Shown here: piece by piece, positions 9,701 to 17,525 of the stretch
Layout of the letters: each line of letters starts with the position of its first letter
Numbering within the stretch: position 1 is the first letter of the stretch
Assembly (NCBI GenBank): GCA_020639075.1
Contig: JACKHI010000001.1
Location: 4,030,001-4,094,000 of the forward strand
DNA from: Phycisphaerales bacterium
Lineage (GTDB): Bacteria; Planctomycetota; Phycisphaerae; UBA1845; UTPLA1
Length of the DNA stretch: 64,000 nt
Direction: 5' to 3'
Notes under the pieces: model-generated
What the model saw: only the letters and a program-made list of their open reading frames with translations
Databases searched by the model: none
What the model was told of the DNA's origin: nothing
Position numbers and translations under genes: made by a program

Positions 9701-12700
9701 ATCGTTTCGTTCGGCGAAGACGCCGCGGGCGAACTCTACGTCGTGACGTACGGCGGTACGATCTATCGCATCATCGAGGCGGGACCGCCGCCGGTCTGCG
9801 GCAATAACATTGTCGAGAACGGCGAACAGTGCGATGACGGCAACACGCAGGCCGGCGACGGCTGCAGCCCGACGTGCCAGAACGAAATTCCCGTTTGCGG
9901 AAACAACCTGGTCGATGTCGGTGAAGAGTGCGACGACGGCAACACGAACGACGGCGACGGTTGCGACTCGACCTGTCATTCGGAGAACATCCCGGGCGCC
10001 GACAACTGTGCGGATGCCCCGCCGATTGCCGACGGCGTGTACGACTTCGACACGACGGCGGCCACGACGGACGGAAATGCGCACGGTTCGTGCCAGTTCG
10101 ACGGTCAGACGTACAACGACATCTGGTGGCAGTACAACGCGACTTGCAGCGGCAACCTGACGGTGTCGCTGTGCGGTTCGGGATACGACACGGACCTGGC
10201 GATCTACAACACGTGCACCTGTACGCCGGGGGATGCGAATCTCGCCGGCTGTAACGACGACGGTTGTCCGGGCAGCGCGCCGGACAGCTATCGATCGCAA
10301 CTGACGGTTCCGGTCGTTTCCGGCAACTGCTACCTGATCCGCGTGGGCGGCTGGAACAGCTCCTCCCTGGGCGTCGGCACGATGACCATCAGCAACTCGG
10401 GCGCTCCGTGCAACACGTGCGGCAACGGCGTGCTGGAGTCCGGCGAAGAGTGCGACGACGGCAACACGACGAACGGCGACGGCTGCAGCGGCATCTGCCA
10501 GTTCGAATTCGATGATTGCAACAACAACTCGATCGACGACCTCGTCGACATTGCGATGGGCACGAGTCAGGACTGCAACAACAACAGCATTCCCGACGAG
10601 TGCGAAACGGGCGACGACTGCAACAACAACGGAATCCTGGATGCCTGCGAATTGGCGGACGGCTCCGCGGCCGACTGCAACAACAACGGCGTCCTCGACG
10701 AGTGCGATGTGCCGTTCAGCCCGGCCGAGACGAAGACGTATCCCGTCAACTCGGCGCTGGCGATCCCGGATAACAACGCGACCGGCGCGTCGAGCACCTT
10801 CAATGTGCCCGACAGCGGCACGATTCTGGACGTGAACGTCGGCGTGGATATCACGCATACGTATCTCGGCGATCTCAACATCGACATCTCGCACGGCGGC
10901 GTCAACGTCGTTCTGTTCAATGTCTGCGGCAACAACGACAACATGAACGTGACGTTCGACGACGAGGGCGTCGCGCTGGTCTGTGCAAGTCCGACCACGG
11001 GCACGGTGCTTCCGACTTCGCCGCTGTCGGCCTTCGACGGCATGGACAAGGTCGGTGACTGGACGATTCGCGTTGTCGATACAGCCGGCCAGGACGTCGG
11101 CACGTTGAACACGTGGACGCTCGTGATCGAGAACGAAGGCTCGGGCACATCCGGGGCCGACTGCAACAACAACGGCATCGACGATGCGATTGACATGGCA
11201 CAGGGTACGGAATCGGATTGCGACGCGAACTGCGTTCCGGATTCGTGTCAGATCGCGTTGGATGCGAACCTCGACTGCAACAACAACGGCGAACTCGACA
11301 GCTGCGAGCTCGCCGGCGATCCGTCGCTCGATTGCGACGGCGGTCCGATCGGTGATCCGGCCGGCGGTCAGGCGATCATCGGCAGCATCTGCTTCGGATG
11401 TCACAACGTCGATGGATCGGGCGGCCCAGGCTTCCCGGGACCGAACATCCGCAACAAGTCGAGGACGTTCCTGTCGAACTTCCTGCCGCCGCCTACGGAC
11501 CATCCGGGTGGAGCGTTCAACTACTCGGCGCAGCAGTTCGCCGATCTTGAAGCGTTCCTCTCCGATACCGGCGGTCGCGGCCGCCCCGACGGCGTGCTCG
11601 ACAGCTGTCAGGCGCCGCTTGCGGACTGCGATATGGACGGCCAGTCCGACGGTTGCGAGCTCAACAGCGGTACGCAGGTCGACCTCGATCACAGCGGTGT
11701 GCCCGACGACTGCGAGGGCGCGCTGACGGGCGCCTGCTGTATGGCGAATGGCACGTGTATCGTTGAAACCGAGAGCGAGTGCACGACGGCGGGCGGAACA
11801 TACCAGGGCGACAGCGTCGGCTGCACGCCGAATCCGTGTCCGCAACCGACGGGCGCCTGCTGCTTCGGCGACGGCACCTGCTCGGTCGAGACGGCGTCGG
11901 ATTGCTCCTCGATGGGCGGCACGTATCAGGGCGACAGCGTGAGCTGCACGCCGAATCCGTGTCCGCAACCGACAGGCGCCTGCTGCTTCGGCGACGGCAC
12001 CTGCTCGGTCGAGACGTCATCGGATTGTTCGACGATGGGCGGCACATATCAGGGCAACGGCAGCGTTTGCACGCCGAACCCGTGTCCGCAACCGACGGGC
12101 GCCTGCTGTCTCAGCAGCGGCACGTGTTCGGTCGTCACTGAGGCAGCCTGCATGACGGCGGGCGGCACGTATCAGGGCGACGGCGCGAGCTGCACGCCGA
12201 ATCCGTGCCCGCAGCCGACAGGCGCCTGTTGCTTCGGCGACGGCTCCTGCTCGGAGGAGACATCGTCGGATTGTTCGACAATGGGCGGTGCGTACCTGGG
12301 CAACAGCGTGAGCTGCACGCCGAATCCTTGCGATCAGCCGATGGGTTCCTGCTGTATGGCGGGAAGCTGCTCTGAAGCGACGGAAACGGACTGCCTCAAC
12401 GGCGGCGGCGAATATCTCGGCGACGGCACGACCTGTGTCGTTACGGGGTGTCCGCCTGTCAACGACAACTGCGTCGATGCATTGCCGATCTTCAACGGCG
12501 TGACGCCCTACAGCACGGTCGATGCGACGACGGATGGTCCCGATGAGCCGGGTGCCTGCACGAAGTTCAGCGACACGCAGGTCGGTTCGGATATCTGGTT
12601 CTGCTACGTTGCGACGTGCACGGGCGATCTGACGGTCAGCACCTGCGGCGACGCCGACTACGACACGAAGCTCGCGATTTACGCGGGTTGCTCGTGTCCG

Positions 12701-13051
12701 GTCACGTCGGCGCTCGCGTGCCAGGATGACTCGCCGGGTTGTGCGGGCAATTCGACGGAACTCGTCGTCAGCGTCGTGCAGGGCAATTCGTACCTGCTCC
12801 GCGTTGGCGGTTACAACGATGCGTCCGGAACGGGCAATCTCACGATTACCTGCGACGGAACCTGCAGCGGCGCCCCCGACGGCGACTTGAACGAGGACGG
12901 CAGCGTCAACGGTCTCGACATTCACTACCTCGTGGATGGCCTGATGAACGGCGCAACGCCCGCGGAAATCTGCCACGGCGACTACGATGCGAGCACTGAT
13001 CTCGACATGGCGGACGTACCGTTCATCGTCGATGCGCTGCTCGGCCTGTAG
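6782..13051 (+). CDS. Giant secreted mosaic protein: GSDH propeller, DUF4215, P-domain, heme motif, Cys-rich repeats, dockerin-like end
   Basis: Exported 2,089-residue protein. Order of parts: signal peptide (about 1-24, ending VALGD); unassigned planctomycete region (25-610); DCNNDG-type repeat; glucose/sorbosone dehydrogenase-like beta-propeller (about 639-1000, with GERGLLGMAFHPNY, GDGGAANDP, GMRNPWRWSFD, GENYGWDC); two DUF4215 Cys-rich modules (GEQCDDGN, GEECDDGN, about 1004-1068); a PPC-like beta-domain (1072-1205); a third DUF4215; Ca-binding-like DCNNNG repeats; a proprotein-convertase P-like domain (1311-1456); a CFGCH heme c motif near 1537; six 41-residue GACC repeats (about 1650-1892); a second PPC-like domain; and a C-terminal dockerin/EF-hand pair (GDLNEDGSVNGLDIH, GDYDASTDLDMADV). 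It is monocistronic with a terminator. It probably oxidises or binds extracellular carbohydrate, but the substrate is unknown. Long antisense ORFs under it are composition artefacts. Confidence 0.9.
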   Translation: MLRNLIARALIACLCMAPAAVALGDVSWQADSGNSSLILDLDSLAELGVEVKSDVVESQPGVFRNELIGPSNLVIDSMGGEITATSGGTLIHAGHLSLIATKEGTGLSLGSLAFEIPSGNEITSLLINDATTGQTLFRVDSVRAVYAPVSRILVLEGGSIVGTKALATSLHIEALDGAVFGQLHARFAMAWAGGDNPSSDPGYPQGGASPRGIIDCNGSTGQDLIVGVLTTLNNPASQQIGGVWYDTFSVGTTSCNIGDQILTWDGSSGFVHPVIGQNCFRLKNGRFEQIGQSWLKHGFTVAAGNACGCGCTGPGGPTLYPGCSDPYGATLNNSQGSIKPKWRVNPTLGTHDHAESAPAVTGSASRRLQVRHTDVDPTLNSGALYFIEGQYVHAEDSASGNANNNASYSQITVASAGTNEYTFTLTGSTNREDCGIRAWQDTDPTVTETDVIVPNEGLYVIASKATNNGNGTWHYEYAVQNLNGNRGASSFSVPIDPTATVSNIGFHDVDYHSGDGEGNVSRDGTDWNGVHSGSSVTWTMSDVGLNSNALLWGTMYNFRFDANRPPAANNPNATLTHWRSGTPATSQGAVQGPDIGPQDCQPNGVEDGTDIANGTSQDCNNDGVPDECQTFAPSTLTLEIVVSGLGTDKPVFVCAPPGDTGRLFIVTQVGRIYIYNLVTQTMNATPFLDIQSQTTTDGERGLLGMAFHPNYASNGKFYINHTNLSGNTLIREFTVSGNPDIANAGSGVTLKTINQDFSNHNAGCLQFSPVDGYLYAAMGDGGAANDPNERSQNDNSLLGKILRLDVDNPPSYTPPSNPGVLPEVWAKGMRNPWRWSFDRLTGDMYIGDVGQDTREEVDFQPATSAGGENYGWDCREGLIAAPGDGIDNFGCNAGAGGYTDPILDYNTQDGNNCTIIGGYVYRGCNIPWLNGTYFYADWCADWVKTFRYDGSTLSDQQDVTADLNDGIAGTMSSIVSFGEDAAGELYVVTYGGTIYRIIEAGPPPVCGNNIVENGEQCDDGNTQAGDGCSPTCQNEIPVCGNNLVDVGEECDDGNTNDGDGCDSTCHSENIPGADNCADAPPIADGVYDFDTTAATTDGNAHGSCQFDGQTYNDIWWQYNATCSGNLTVSLCGSGYDTDLAIYNTCTCTPGDANLAGCNDDGCPGSAPDSYRSQLTVPVVSGNCYLIRVGGWNSSSLGVGTMTISNSGAPCNTCGNGVLESGEECDDGNTTNGDGCSGICQFEFDDCNNNSIDDLVDIAMGTSQDCNNNSIPDECETGDDCNNNGILDACELADGSAADCNNNGVLDECDVPFSPAETKTYPVNSALAIPDNNATGASSTFNVPDSGTILDVNVGVDITHTYLGDLNIDISHGGVNVVLFNVCGNNDNMNVTFDDEGVALVCASPTTGTVLPTSPLSAFDGMDKVGDWTIRVVDTAGQDVGTLNTWTLVIENEGSGTSGADCNNNGIDDAIDMAQGTESDCDANCVPDSCQIALDANLDCNNNGELDSCELAGDPSLDCDGGPIGDPAGGQAIIGSICFGCHNVDGSGGPGFPGPNIRNKSRTFLSNFLPPPTDHPGGAFNYSAQQFADLEAFLSDTGGRGRPDGVLDSCQAPLADCDMDGQSDGCELNSGTQVDLDHSGVPDDCEGALTGACCMANGTCIVETESECTTAGGTYQGDSVGCTPNPCPQPTGACCFGDGTCSVETASDCSSMGGTYQGDSVSCTPNPCPQPTGACCFGDGTCSVETSSDCSTMGGTYQGNGSVCTPNPCPQPTGACCLSSGTCSVVTEAACMTAGGTYQGDGASCTPNPCPQPTGACCFGDGSCSEETSSDCSTMGGAYLGNSVSCTPNPCDQPMGSCCMAGSCSEATETDCLNGGGEYLGDGTTCVVTGCPPVNDNCVDALPIFNGVTPYSTVDATTDGPDEPGACTKFSDTQVGSDIWFCYVATCTGDLTVSTCGDADYDTKLAIYAGCSCPVTSALACQDDSPGCAGNSTELVVSVVQGNSYLLRVGGYNDASGTGNLTITCDGTCSGAPDGDLNEDGSVNGLDIHYLVDGLMNGATPAEICHGDYDASTDLDMADVPFIVDALLGL
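11729..12457 (+). repeat. Six 123-bp tandem repeats inside the giant gene
   Basis: Copies begin at 11729, 11852, 11975, 12098, 12221 and 12344, exactly 123 bases (41 codons) apart; the last copy is slightly shorter. Each encodes G-A/S-C-C...GTC/GSC...C...GG.Y.G...C..NPC, with seven or eight cysteines per copy. The near-identical middle copies point to recent duplication. Confidence 0.95.
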
Positions 13052-13117
13052 TCGGTCGGGATTGACCATGTAAACACCTTCGTTTGCGGCCGGGCGAGTG
13101 CCGAAAACGAAGCATCG

Positions 13118-13154
13118 GCCCCGAGTGCTCTTCGCGAGCACTCGGGGCTATTTC
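13118..13154 (+). terminator. Intrinsic terminator of the giant secreted protein gene
   Basis: Perfect 13-bp stem: GCCCCGAGTGCTC at 13118-13130 and GAGCACTCGGGGC at 13136-13148, loop TTCGC, then TATTTC. It is 66 bases after the stop codon. The same stem could also end the convergent purK-side transcript. Confidence 0.85.
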
Positions 13155-13255
13155 ATGCGTTAATGCGATCCGAACCCATGCCGTGGGATTTTGGGCGCGC
13201 ATAAATCCATGAACGCGGAGCGCTCACGCAGGGTGCACGATCTGTCCTTGGGGTG

Positions 13256-14356
13256 TTATCGTTGCGTATATCGCTCGATCAGTCTGCGGATCGGCGTCAA
13301 CGCGGCGTCGAGCGCTTCATGCGTGTCAGCCGAGATCGTGACGTGGCCCACTTTGCGCCCGGGATTCTCCGCCTTTCGATAGAGATGGATGCGAAGATCG
13401 GGGAAGTGCGCGAGGGCGCCGAGGGCTGGCGTGCGGCCGATGAGGTTCAGCATTGCCGTAGGGCGAATGCAGGCCGTCGAGCCCATTGGGAGATCGAGCA
13501 CGGCGCGGATGTGGTTTTCAAACTGCGAACACTCGGCGCCGTCGATCGTCCAGTGACCCGAGTTGTGCACGCGGGGGGCGAACTCGTTCGCCAGCAGGCG
13601 GCCGTCGCAGTCGAAGAGTTCCAGCGCCAGGGCGCCGACGTAGTCGAGTTTCTCCGCGATTGCCGTCACGGCCTGGACGGCCGATGCCGTCGTCTCCTTC
13701 GAAATATGCGGTGGCGGCGCGATGGACTCGGCGAGAATGCCGCCGATGTGTTTGGTCTGCGTCATCGGATACGTCGCCATCGTTCCCTCGCGCGAACGGA
13801 CGGCGATGATCGCGAGCTCTCGATCGAACGGCACGAACGCTTCCAGGATCAGCGGCGTGCCGCCGAGTTCGTTCCAGGCGCGTTCGATGTCAGCGCTTTC
13901 ACGAAGGACAAACTGCCCCTTGCCGTCGTATCCCATCCGACGTGTCTTGAGGACGGCCGGTAGGCCAATCTCGCCGGCGGCGTTTCGCAATTCGTCGATT
14001 GTGTCGATCGCGGCAAAGCGCGGCGTCTCGATGCCAAGCGACTGGAACAGCGTCTTCTCGCTGAATCGGTCCTGGGAGACGGCGAGCGCGTCGAGCGGCG
14101 GGAAGATCCTGGTCGAGGTCAGCGAACGCAATTCCTCAACCTCGACGTTTTCGAATTCAAACGTGATCACATCTGATCGGCTCGCGAGTTGTTCGAGTGC
14201 CGCGACGTCGTCGAACGTACCGTGAATGTGATCGGCGACGTCGCTTGCACAGCACTCGTCGCCCGCATCGAGCACGGTCGATCGAATTCCGAGCGGATGC
14301 GCCGCCAGTGCGAGCATTCGTCCGAGTTGTCCGCCGCCGACGATGCCGATTCTCAT
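13256..14356 (-). CDS. purK: N5-carboxyaminoimidazole ribonucleotide synthase
   Basis: ATP-grasp enzyme of de novo purine synthesis. It converts AIR, ATP and bicarbonate to N5-CAIR, the substrate of PurE, encoded just upstream. The N-terminal GGGQLGRMLALAA nucleotide-binding loop, the FEFENVE motif, the ATP-grasp KTRRMGYDGKGQ loop, the metal-site segment GALALELF.CDGRLLANEFAPRVHNSGH and the C-terminal LYRKAENPGRKVGHVT are all family signatures. Length 366 aa is normal. The start is 2 bases after the purE stop, so the two are translationally linked. Confidence 0.97.
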   Translation of the reverse strand: MRIGIVGGGQLGRMLALAAHPLGIRSTVLDAGDECCASDVADHIHGTFDDVAALEQLASRSDVITFEFENVEVEELRSLTSTRIFPPLDALAVSQDRFSEKTLFQSLGIETPRFAAIDTIDELRNAAGEIGLPAVLKTRRMGYDGKGQFVLRESADIERAWNELGGTPLILEAFVPFDRELAIIAVRSREGTMATYPMTQTKHIGGILAESIAPPPHISKETTASAVQAVTAIAEKLDYVGALALELFDCDGRLLANEFAPRVHNSGHWTIDGAECSQFENHIRAVLDLPMGSTACIRPTAMLNLIGRTPALGALAHFPDLRIHLYRKAENPGRKVGHVTISADTHEALDAALTPIRRLIERYTQR

Positions 14357-14358
14357 GG

Positions 14359-14853
14359 TTATTGTCTCGGGTCGGGGTTGTCGAGCACGGCCTGCGTCTG
14401 GCCCGCGCGAAATGCTTCAAGCGCCGTGCGAACCTTCGCATCCCGCGTTGCGAGAATCGCGGCCGCCAGATAGCCCGCGTTCGCCGCGCCGGATGCGCCG
14501 ATCGCCAGCGTCCCGACGGGAACGCCTTTCGGCATCTGCACGATGGACAGGAGCGAGTCGAGACCATTGAGGGCTTTCGACTGGACGGGGACGCCGAGCA
14601 CGGGAAGCGTCGTCTTGGCGGCAAGCATGCCCGGCAGATGCGCCGCACCGCCGGCGCCGGCGATGATCACTTTCAACCCGCGATCAATGGCGTTTTCAGA
14701 GTACTCGAAGAGTTGATCGGGCGTGCGATGGGCAGAGACGACGCGGACTTCGTAAGCGACTTCGAGTTCGTCGAGCGCTTCGGCGGCGGCGCGCATCGTA
14801 TCCCAGTCGCTTTGGCTTCCCATCACGATACCGACGTCGATGTTGCTACTCAT
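14359..14853 (-). CDS. purE: N5-carboxyaminoimidazole ribonucleotide mutase
   Basis: Converts N5-CAIR to CAIR in purine synthesis, using the PurK product. Diagnostic motifs are GIVMGSQSDWDTM at the N-terminus, VVSAHRTPD, IIAGAGGAAHLPGMLAA, LPVLGVPVQSK and GLDSLLSIVQMP..VPVGTLAIG. The open frame runs up to 14898, but that longer start would add 15 unconserved residues and overlap the upstream LOG-family gene. I therefore place the start at the ATG at 14853 (MSSNIDVGIVMG), giving 164 aa, the usual class I PurE length. The order on the minus strand is LOG gene, purE, purK. Confidence 0.96.
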   Translation of the reverse strand: MSSNIDVGIVMGSQSDWDTMRAAAEALDELEVAYEVRVVSAHRTPDQLFEYSENAIDRGLKVIIAGAGGAAHLPGMLAAKTTLPVLGVPVQSKALNGLDSLLSIVQMPKGVPVGTLAIGASGAANAGYLAAAILATRDAKVRTALEAFRAGQTQAVLDNPDPRQ

Positions 14854-14878
14854 GTGCGATCTCACTTCGATGTCGCGA

Positions 14879-15472
14879 TCAGGTTTCGTCGGGTTCAATC
14901 CACTGCATGACCGGCGGCGCCTTGTACGCCTGTACGGCGTCCAGCAATCGATCGATATCCGTCTCGACCATCAGCAGGTTCCGAAACTCGGGTTTGAGCA
15001 GTTCCATCTCCACTGCATGATCGAGGTATTGGACGAGTCCATCAAAGAACCCGTCAACGTTGAGCAGCGCGCACGGGTTGTGATGGATGCCGAGTTGCGC
15101 CCATGTGATGACTTCGAAAATCTCCTCAAGCGTTCCGTAGCCGCCGGGCAGGGCGATGAAGGCGTCCGAGCGCTCCGCCATCATCCGCTTGCGATCGTGC
15201 ATCGTTCGGCAGATGTGGAGTTCCGACAGACCGCGATGGGCGACTTCCTTCCGTTCGAGAGAATGCGGAATGACGCCGATGACTTTTGCGCCCTTCTCCA
15301 GGGCCGCGTCCGCGACGGTCCCCATCAGGCCGACGTTGCCGCCGCCATAGACGAGCGACATGCCGCGATCGGCGATCGCGTGGCCAAGTCGGCGTGCCGT
15401 CTCTGCAAATGCCGGGTTTCTGCCCGAACTTGAGCCGCAGAAAACGCACATGTTTTTACGTGATGCGGTCAT
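14879..15472 (-). CDS. LOG-family protein (TIGR00730; cytokinin riboside 5'-monophosphate phosphoribohydrolase-like)
   Basis: Rossmann-fold nucleotide hydrolase of the LOG family, often mis-named lysine decarboxylase. Members cleave AMP or modified nucleotides to base plus ribose 5-phosphate. The signature GGGNVGLMG (near residue 45) and the PGGYGTLEE motif (near 110) with an upstream R-K-R-M-M helix are all present. I place the start at ATG 15472 (MTASRKNMCVFCGSS), giving 197 aa. The open frame extends further to 15925, but that part is the out-of-frame shadow of the STAS gene. The purE and purK genes follow closely, so a shared transcript and a nucleotide-metabolism role are plausible. Confidence 0.9.
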   Translation of the reverse strand: MTASRKNMCVFCGSSSGRNPAFAETARRLGHAIADRGMSLVYGGGNVGLMGTVADAALEKGAKVIGVIPHSLERKEVAHRGLSELHICRTMHDRKRMMAERSDAFIALPGGYGTLEEIFEVITWAQLGIHHNPCALLNVDGFFDGLVQYLDHAVEMELLKPEFRNLLMVETDIDRLLDAVQAYKAPPVMQWIEPDET

Positions 15473-15578
15473 CCGCGCAAGGCTACGGCAGGAGTGGGGA
15501 TCGGGCAAGATTCGGGAGAATCGATCGCGAGACGCCCGCACTCCCCAAGTGGAAGCAATCTGAATATCCAGGAAAAAA

Positions 15579-16100
15579 CTAGGACGGCTCGTCGGCGCCG
15601 TGCTTGTCTTCGAGATCCTTGCGGAAGAGCTCGACGACGTGCCCGAATTTCGCGCGATTGCGTTCATCTGCCTCGATGAGTTCTTCGTGGGCGTCGATAA
15701 CGAGTTCGCCGGACTGTGCGGCGTCGAGCGGCTCCGCGGCCAGGGCCGTCCATTCGACGTCTTCGGCGGGCATGGCATCGACGATGTCCATGAGCCGGCG
15801 GACCTGCATGAGTTCGAGTGATCGCAGGACGTTCGGCGCAGGAGCGACGAGGTGCAGCGCGGGCGCGTCGGGCGTCGCCTTTCCCCGCCGAAGGGCGAGC
15901 AGGAAGCCCGTGAACGTGCTGTCAATGGACTCGGTCCCGGAGAGGTCGATGTAGATATGTTCGAGCGGATTCGTCGACCGGTCGGATATCGTGGCGCGGA
16001 TGGCGGGGCAGACGCCCATCGTGCAGCGACCGCCGCAGCGGATCAACAGCGTCTTCTGCATCGGCAGCTCGGCGACGGCGATGTGTGCGTCATGCGACAT
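15579..16100 (-). CDS. STAS-domain protein (anti-sigma-factor antagonist-like)
   Basis: Small cytosolic regulator. The central part (about residues 15-115) fits a STAS fold: a beta-strand, then HIYIDLSGTESIDSTFTGFLLALRRG, where the Ser/Thr cluster after the ID matches the region phosphorylated in SpoIIAA-type antagonists, then VLRSLELMQVRRLMDIVD. A charged helical tail (about 125-173) extends beyond the usual STAS length. No partner kinase or sigma factor is adjacent. The promoter probably lies in 16101-16266, shared divergently with the nucleoside-hydrolase-like gene. Confidence 0.8.
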   Translation of the reverse strand: MSHDAHIAVAELPMQKTLLIRCGGRCTMGVCPAIRATISDRSTNPLEHIYIDLSGTESIDSTFTGFLLALRRGKATPDAPALHLVAPAPNVLRSLELMQVRRLMDIVDAMPAEDVEWTALAAEPLDAAQSGELVIDAHEELIEADERNRAKFGHVVELFRKDLEDKHGADEPS

Positions 16101-16266
16101 GATCGTCTCCGTTCAGAGGTGCCGGCATTATATCGCGGATTGCCGCCGGGCGACGATTCAGGCGGATTCGGGGTCGTGGAATGCGTGAATTCACGTGATC
16201 CCGGGGCGCATTCGCTGATATAATCGACGCTCGGGCATTCGGTATATACCGGCGGGAGCATGAAAC

Positions 16267-17187
16267 ATGGCGCTACCGGTTCTGTTGGATTCTGAGATGA
16301 ACGTCGAGGGTGCCGTCGCGCTGTGTCTGGCGTTGGGCGCCGAGGCGCTGGACGTACGCGCCGTCATCGCCGGCGGCGGCGGCATTGCCGCCGAGCAGTC
16401 GGCGGGCAATGCGCAGCGTTTGCTGAGCGCGCTGCAACCGCGTCAAATGCCGTCGTTGGGTTGCGGTTGCGAACCTGCCGGCATTGTGGAGCGCTCCATC
16501 GACTTCGGTGGAAACGGGCTGTGCGACATCGAGATTCCGGCGAGTGCTGAGCCCGAAATCGATGCTTATGAAAAAGTGTACCGCGAGTTTCTGTCGGGCG
16601 AGGGTGAACGCTGCATCGTGACGACCGGCGCGCTGACGACGCTGGCGTCGATCCTCCCCGAGATGTCCGCGACGGCGCGCGCGAAGACGAAAGTCTGCGT
16701 GTGCGGCGGCTCCGTCTGGACGAAGGGGAATGCCGGCGAACACGTCGAGTCGAACTTCGGTCGCGATGCGACGGCGGCAAGCGCCATTTGCACATCCGGG
16801 ATGGCCGTGACGATTGCGCCGCTGGACGTGACGAATTACATCGCGCTGGATGCATCGAACATCGCACATCTGGCGGCGTCGGGCTATCGAACGGGCGAAA
16901 TGGCGGCTCGACTGCTCGAGCCGCTCGTGGAGCAGGACTTCGAGCCGTCCTATGGGAAAACGAACTCGGCAGGATTAGTCGCCGTCGCCTGTGCGATCTG
17001 GCCGGATCTTTTTCTGAAGACGCGGATGCGTCTGGAGATCGTCGTCAAGGGGCCCGAGGCGGGGCGATGCAAGCCGGGGCTGGGCGGCGACAAGTCGAAG
17101 CATGTCGATCTGCTGACGGCCGTCAATGCCGTCGATTTACTGGAGAACATACTAGAATCCCTGTGCCATGAGGAATTCGTCGTTTGA
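16267..17187 (+). CDS. Inosine/uridine nucleoside hydrolase-like protein with altered metal site
   Basis: The fold and length (306 aa) match the IUNH family, which hydrolyses N-glycosidic bonds of nucleosides. Recognisable parts are the first strand and helix (LPVLLDSEMNVEGAVALCLAL), an ...GERCIVTTGALTTLASIL segment in place of the usual A.GPLTNLA, GGSVWTKGN, and the VTIAPLDVTNYIAL strand. The first motif normally holds a calcium-binding Asp cluster (DxDPGxDDA); here it reads DSEMNVEGA, so most ligands are changed. Catalysis is therefore uncertain, or the chemistry differs. GGGAG lies 9 bases before the ATG, and a 12-bp palindrome (CGGTATATACCG, 16240-16251) precedes it. Confidence 0.72.
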   Translation: MALPVLLDSEMNVEGAVALCLALGAEALDVRAVIAGGGGIAAEQSAGNAQRLLSALQPRQMPSLGCGCEPAGIVERSIDFGGNGLCDIEIPASAEPEIDAYEKVYREFLSGEGERCIVTTGALTTLASILPEMSATARAKTKVCVCGGSVWTKGNAGEHVESNFGRDATAASAICTSGMAVTIAPLDVTNYIALDASNIAHLAASGYRTGEMAARLLEPLVEQDFEPSYGKTNSAGLVAVACAIWPDLFLKTRMRLEIVVKGPEAGRCKPGLGGDKSKHVDLLTAVNAVDLLENILESLCHEEFVV

Positions 17188-17265
17188 GAGCGGCAGTTGT
17201 CGTGCGGGATTGTCGGATCGCGGCGTGGCGAAGGCGAACAAGCGGGAGACGCACAGGCGAGCGAC

Positions 17266-17520
17266 ATGAAGCAACTGAGACTGGATATCGACGGTATGAC
17301 CTGTGGGCATTGTGTGGAACGCGTTCACGATGCGATCGCCGCGATCGACGGCGTTCACGAATGTGACGTTCAACTGGACAACGGCGCGGCGATTGTCACG
17401 TTCGACGATTCGGTCGAGATGGGCGAACTGATTCAAGCCGTGTCAACGGCCGGCTATCGCATGAAGGGCTTCTCACCGATGTCTCTGCAACGCAGCCCGG
17501 AAGACGAGGCGTCCACGTAG
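17266..17520 (+). CDS. copZ: Copper chaperone, HMA domain (CopZ-like)
   Basis: An 84-residue heavy-metal-associated domain protein that probably carries Cu(I) to the ATPase encoded 5 bases downstream. The metal-binding loop is GMTCGHC near residue 12, and the beta-alpha-beta-beta-alpha-beta pattern (VHDAIAAIDGVHECDVQLDNGAAIVTFDD) is complete. The open frame extends to a GTG at 17197, but the ATG at 17266 starts directly at the domain (MKQLRLDIDGMTC), so I prefer it. Confidence 0.9.
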   Translation: MKQLRLDIDGMTCGHCVERVHDAIAAIDGVHECDVQLDNGAAIVTFDDSVEMGELIQAVSTAGYRMKGFSPMSLQRSPEDEAST

Positions 17521-17525
17521 CCCCT

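Noticed and set aside
7286..11968. Two long minus-strand frames (597 and 757 codons) under the giant secreted gene
   Set aside because: They are antisense to a gene with clear domains, are Arg-rich without motifs, and arise from the codon bias of the plus strand.
15473..15925. N-terminal extension of the LOG-family gene
   Set aside because: Lies inside the STAS gene in another frame and shows no LOG homology; the true start is 15472.
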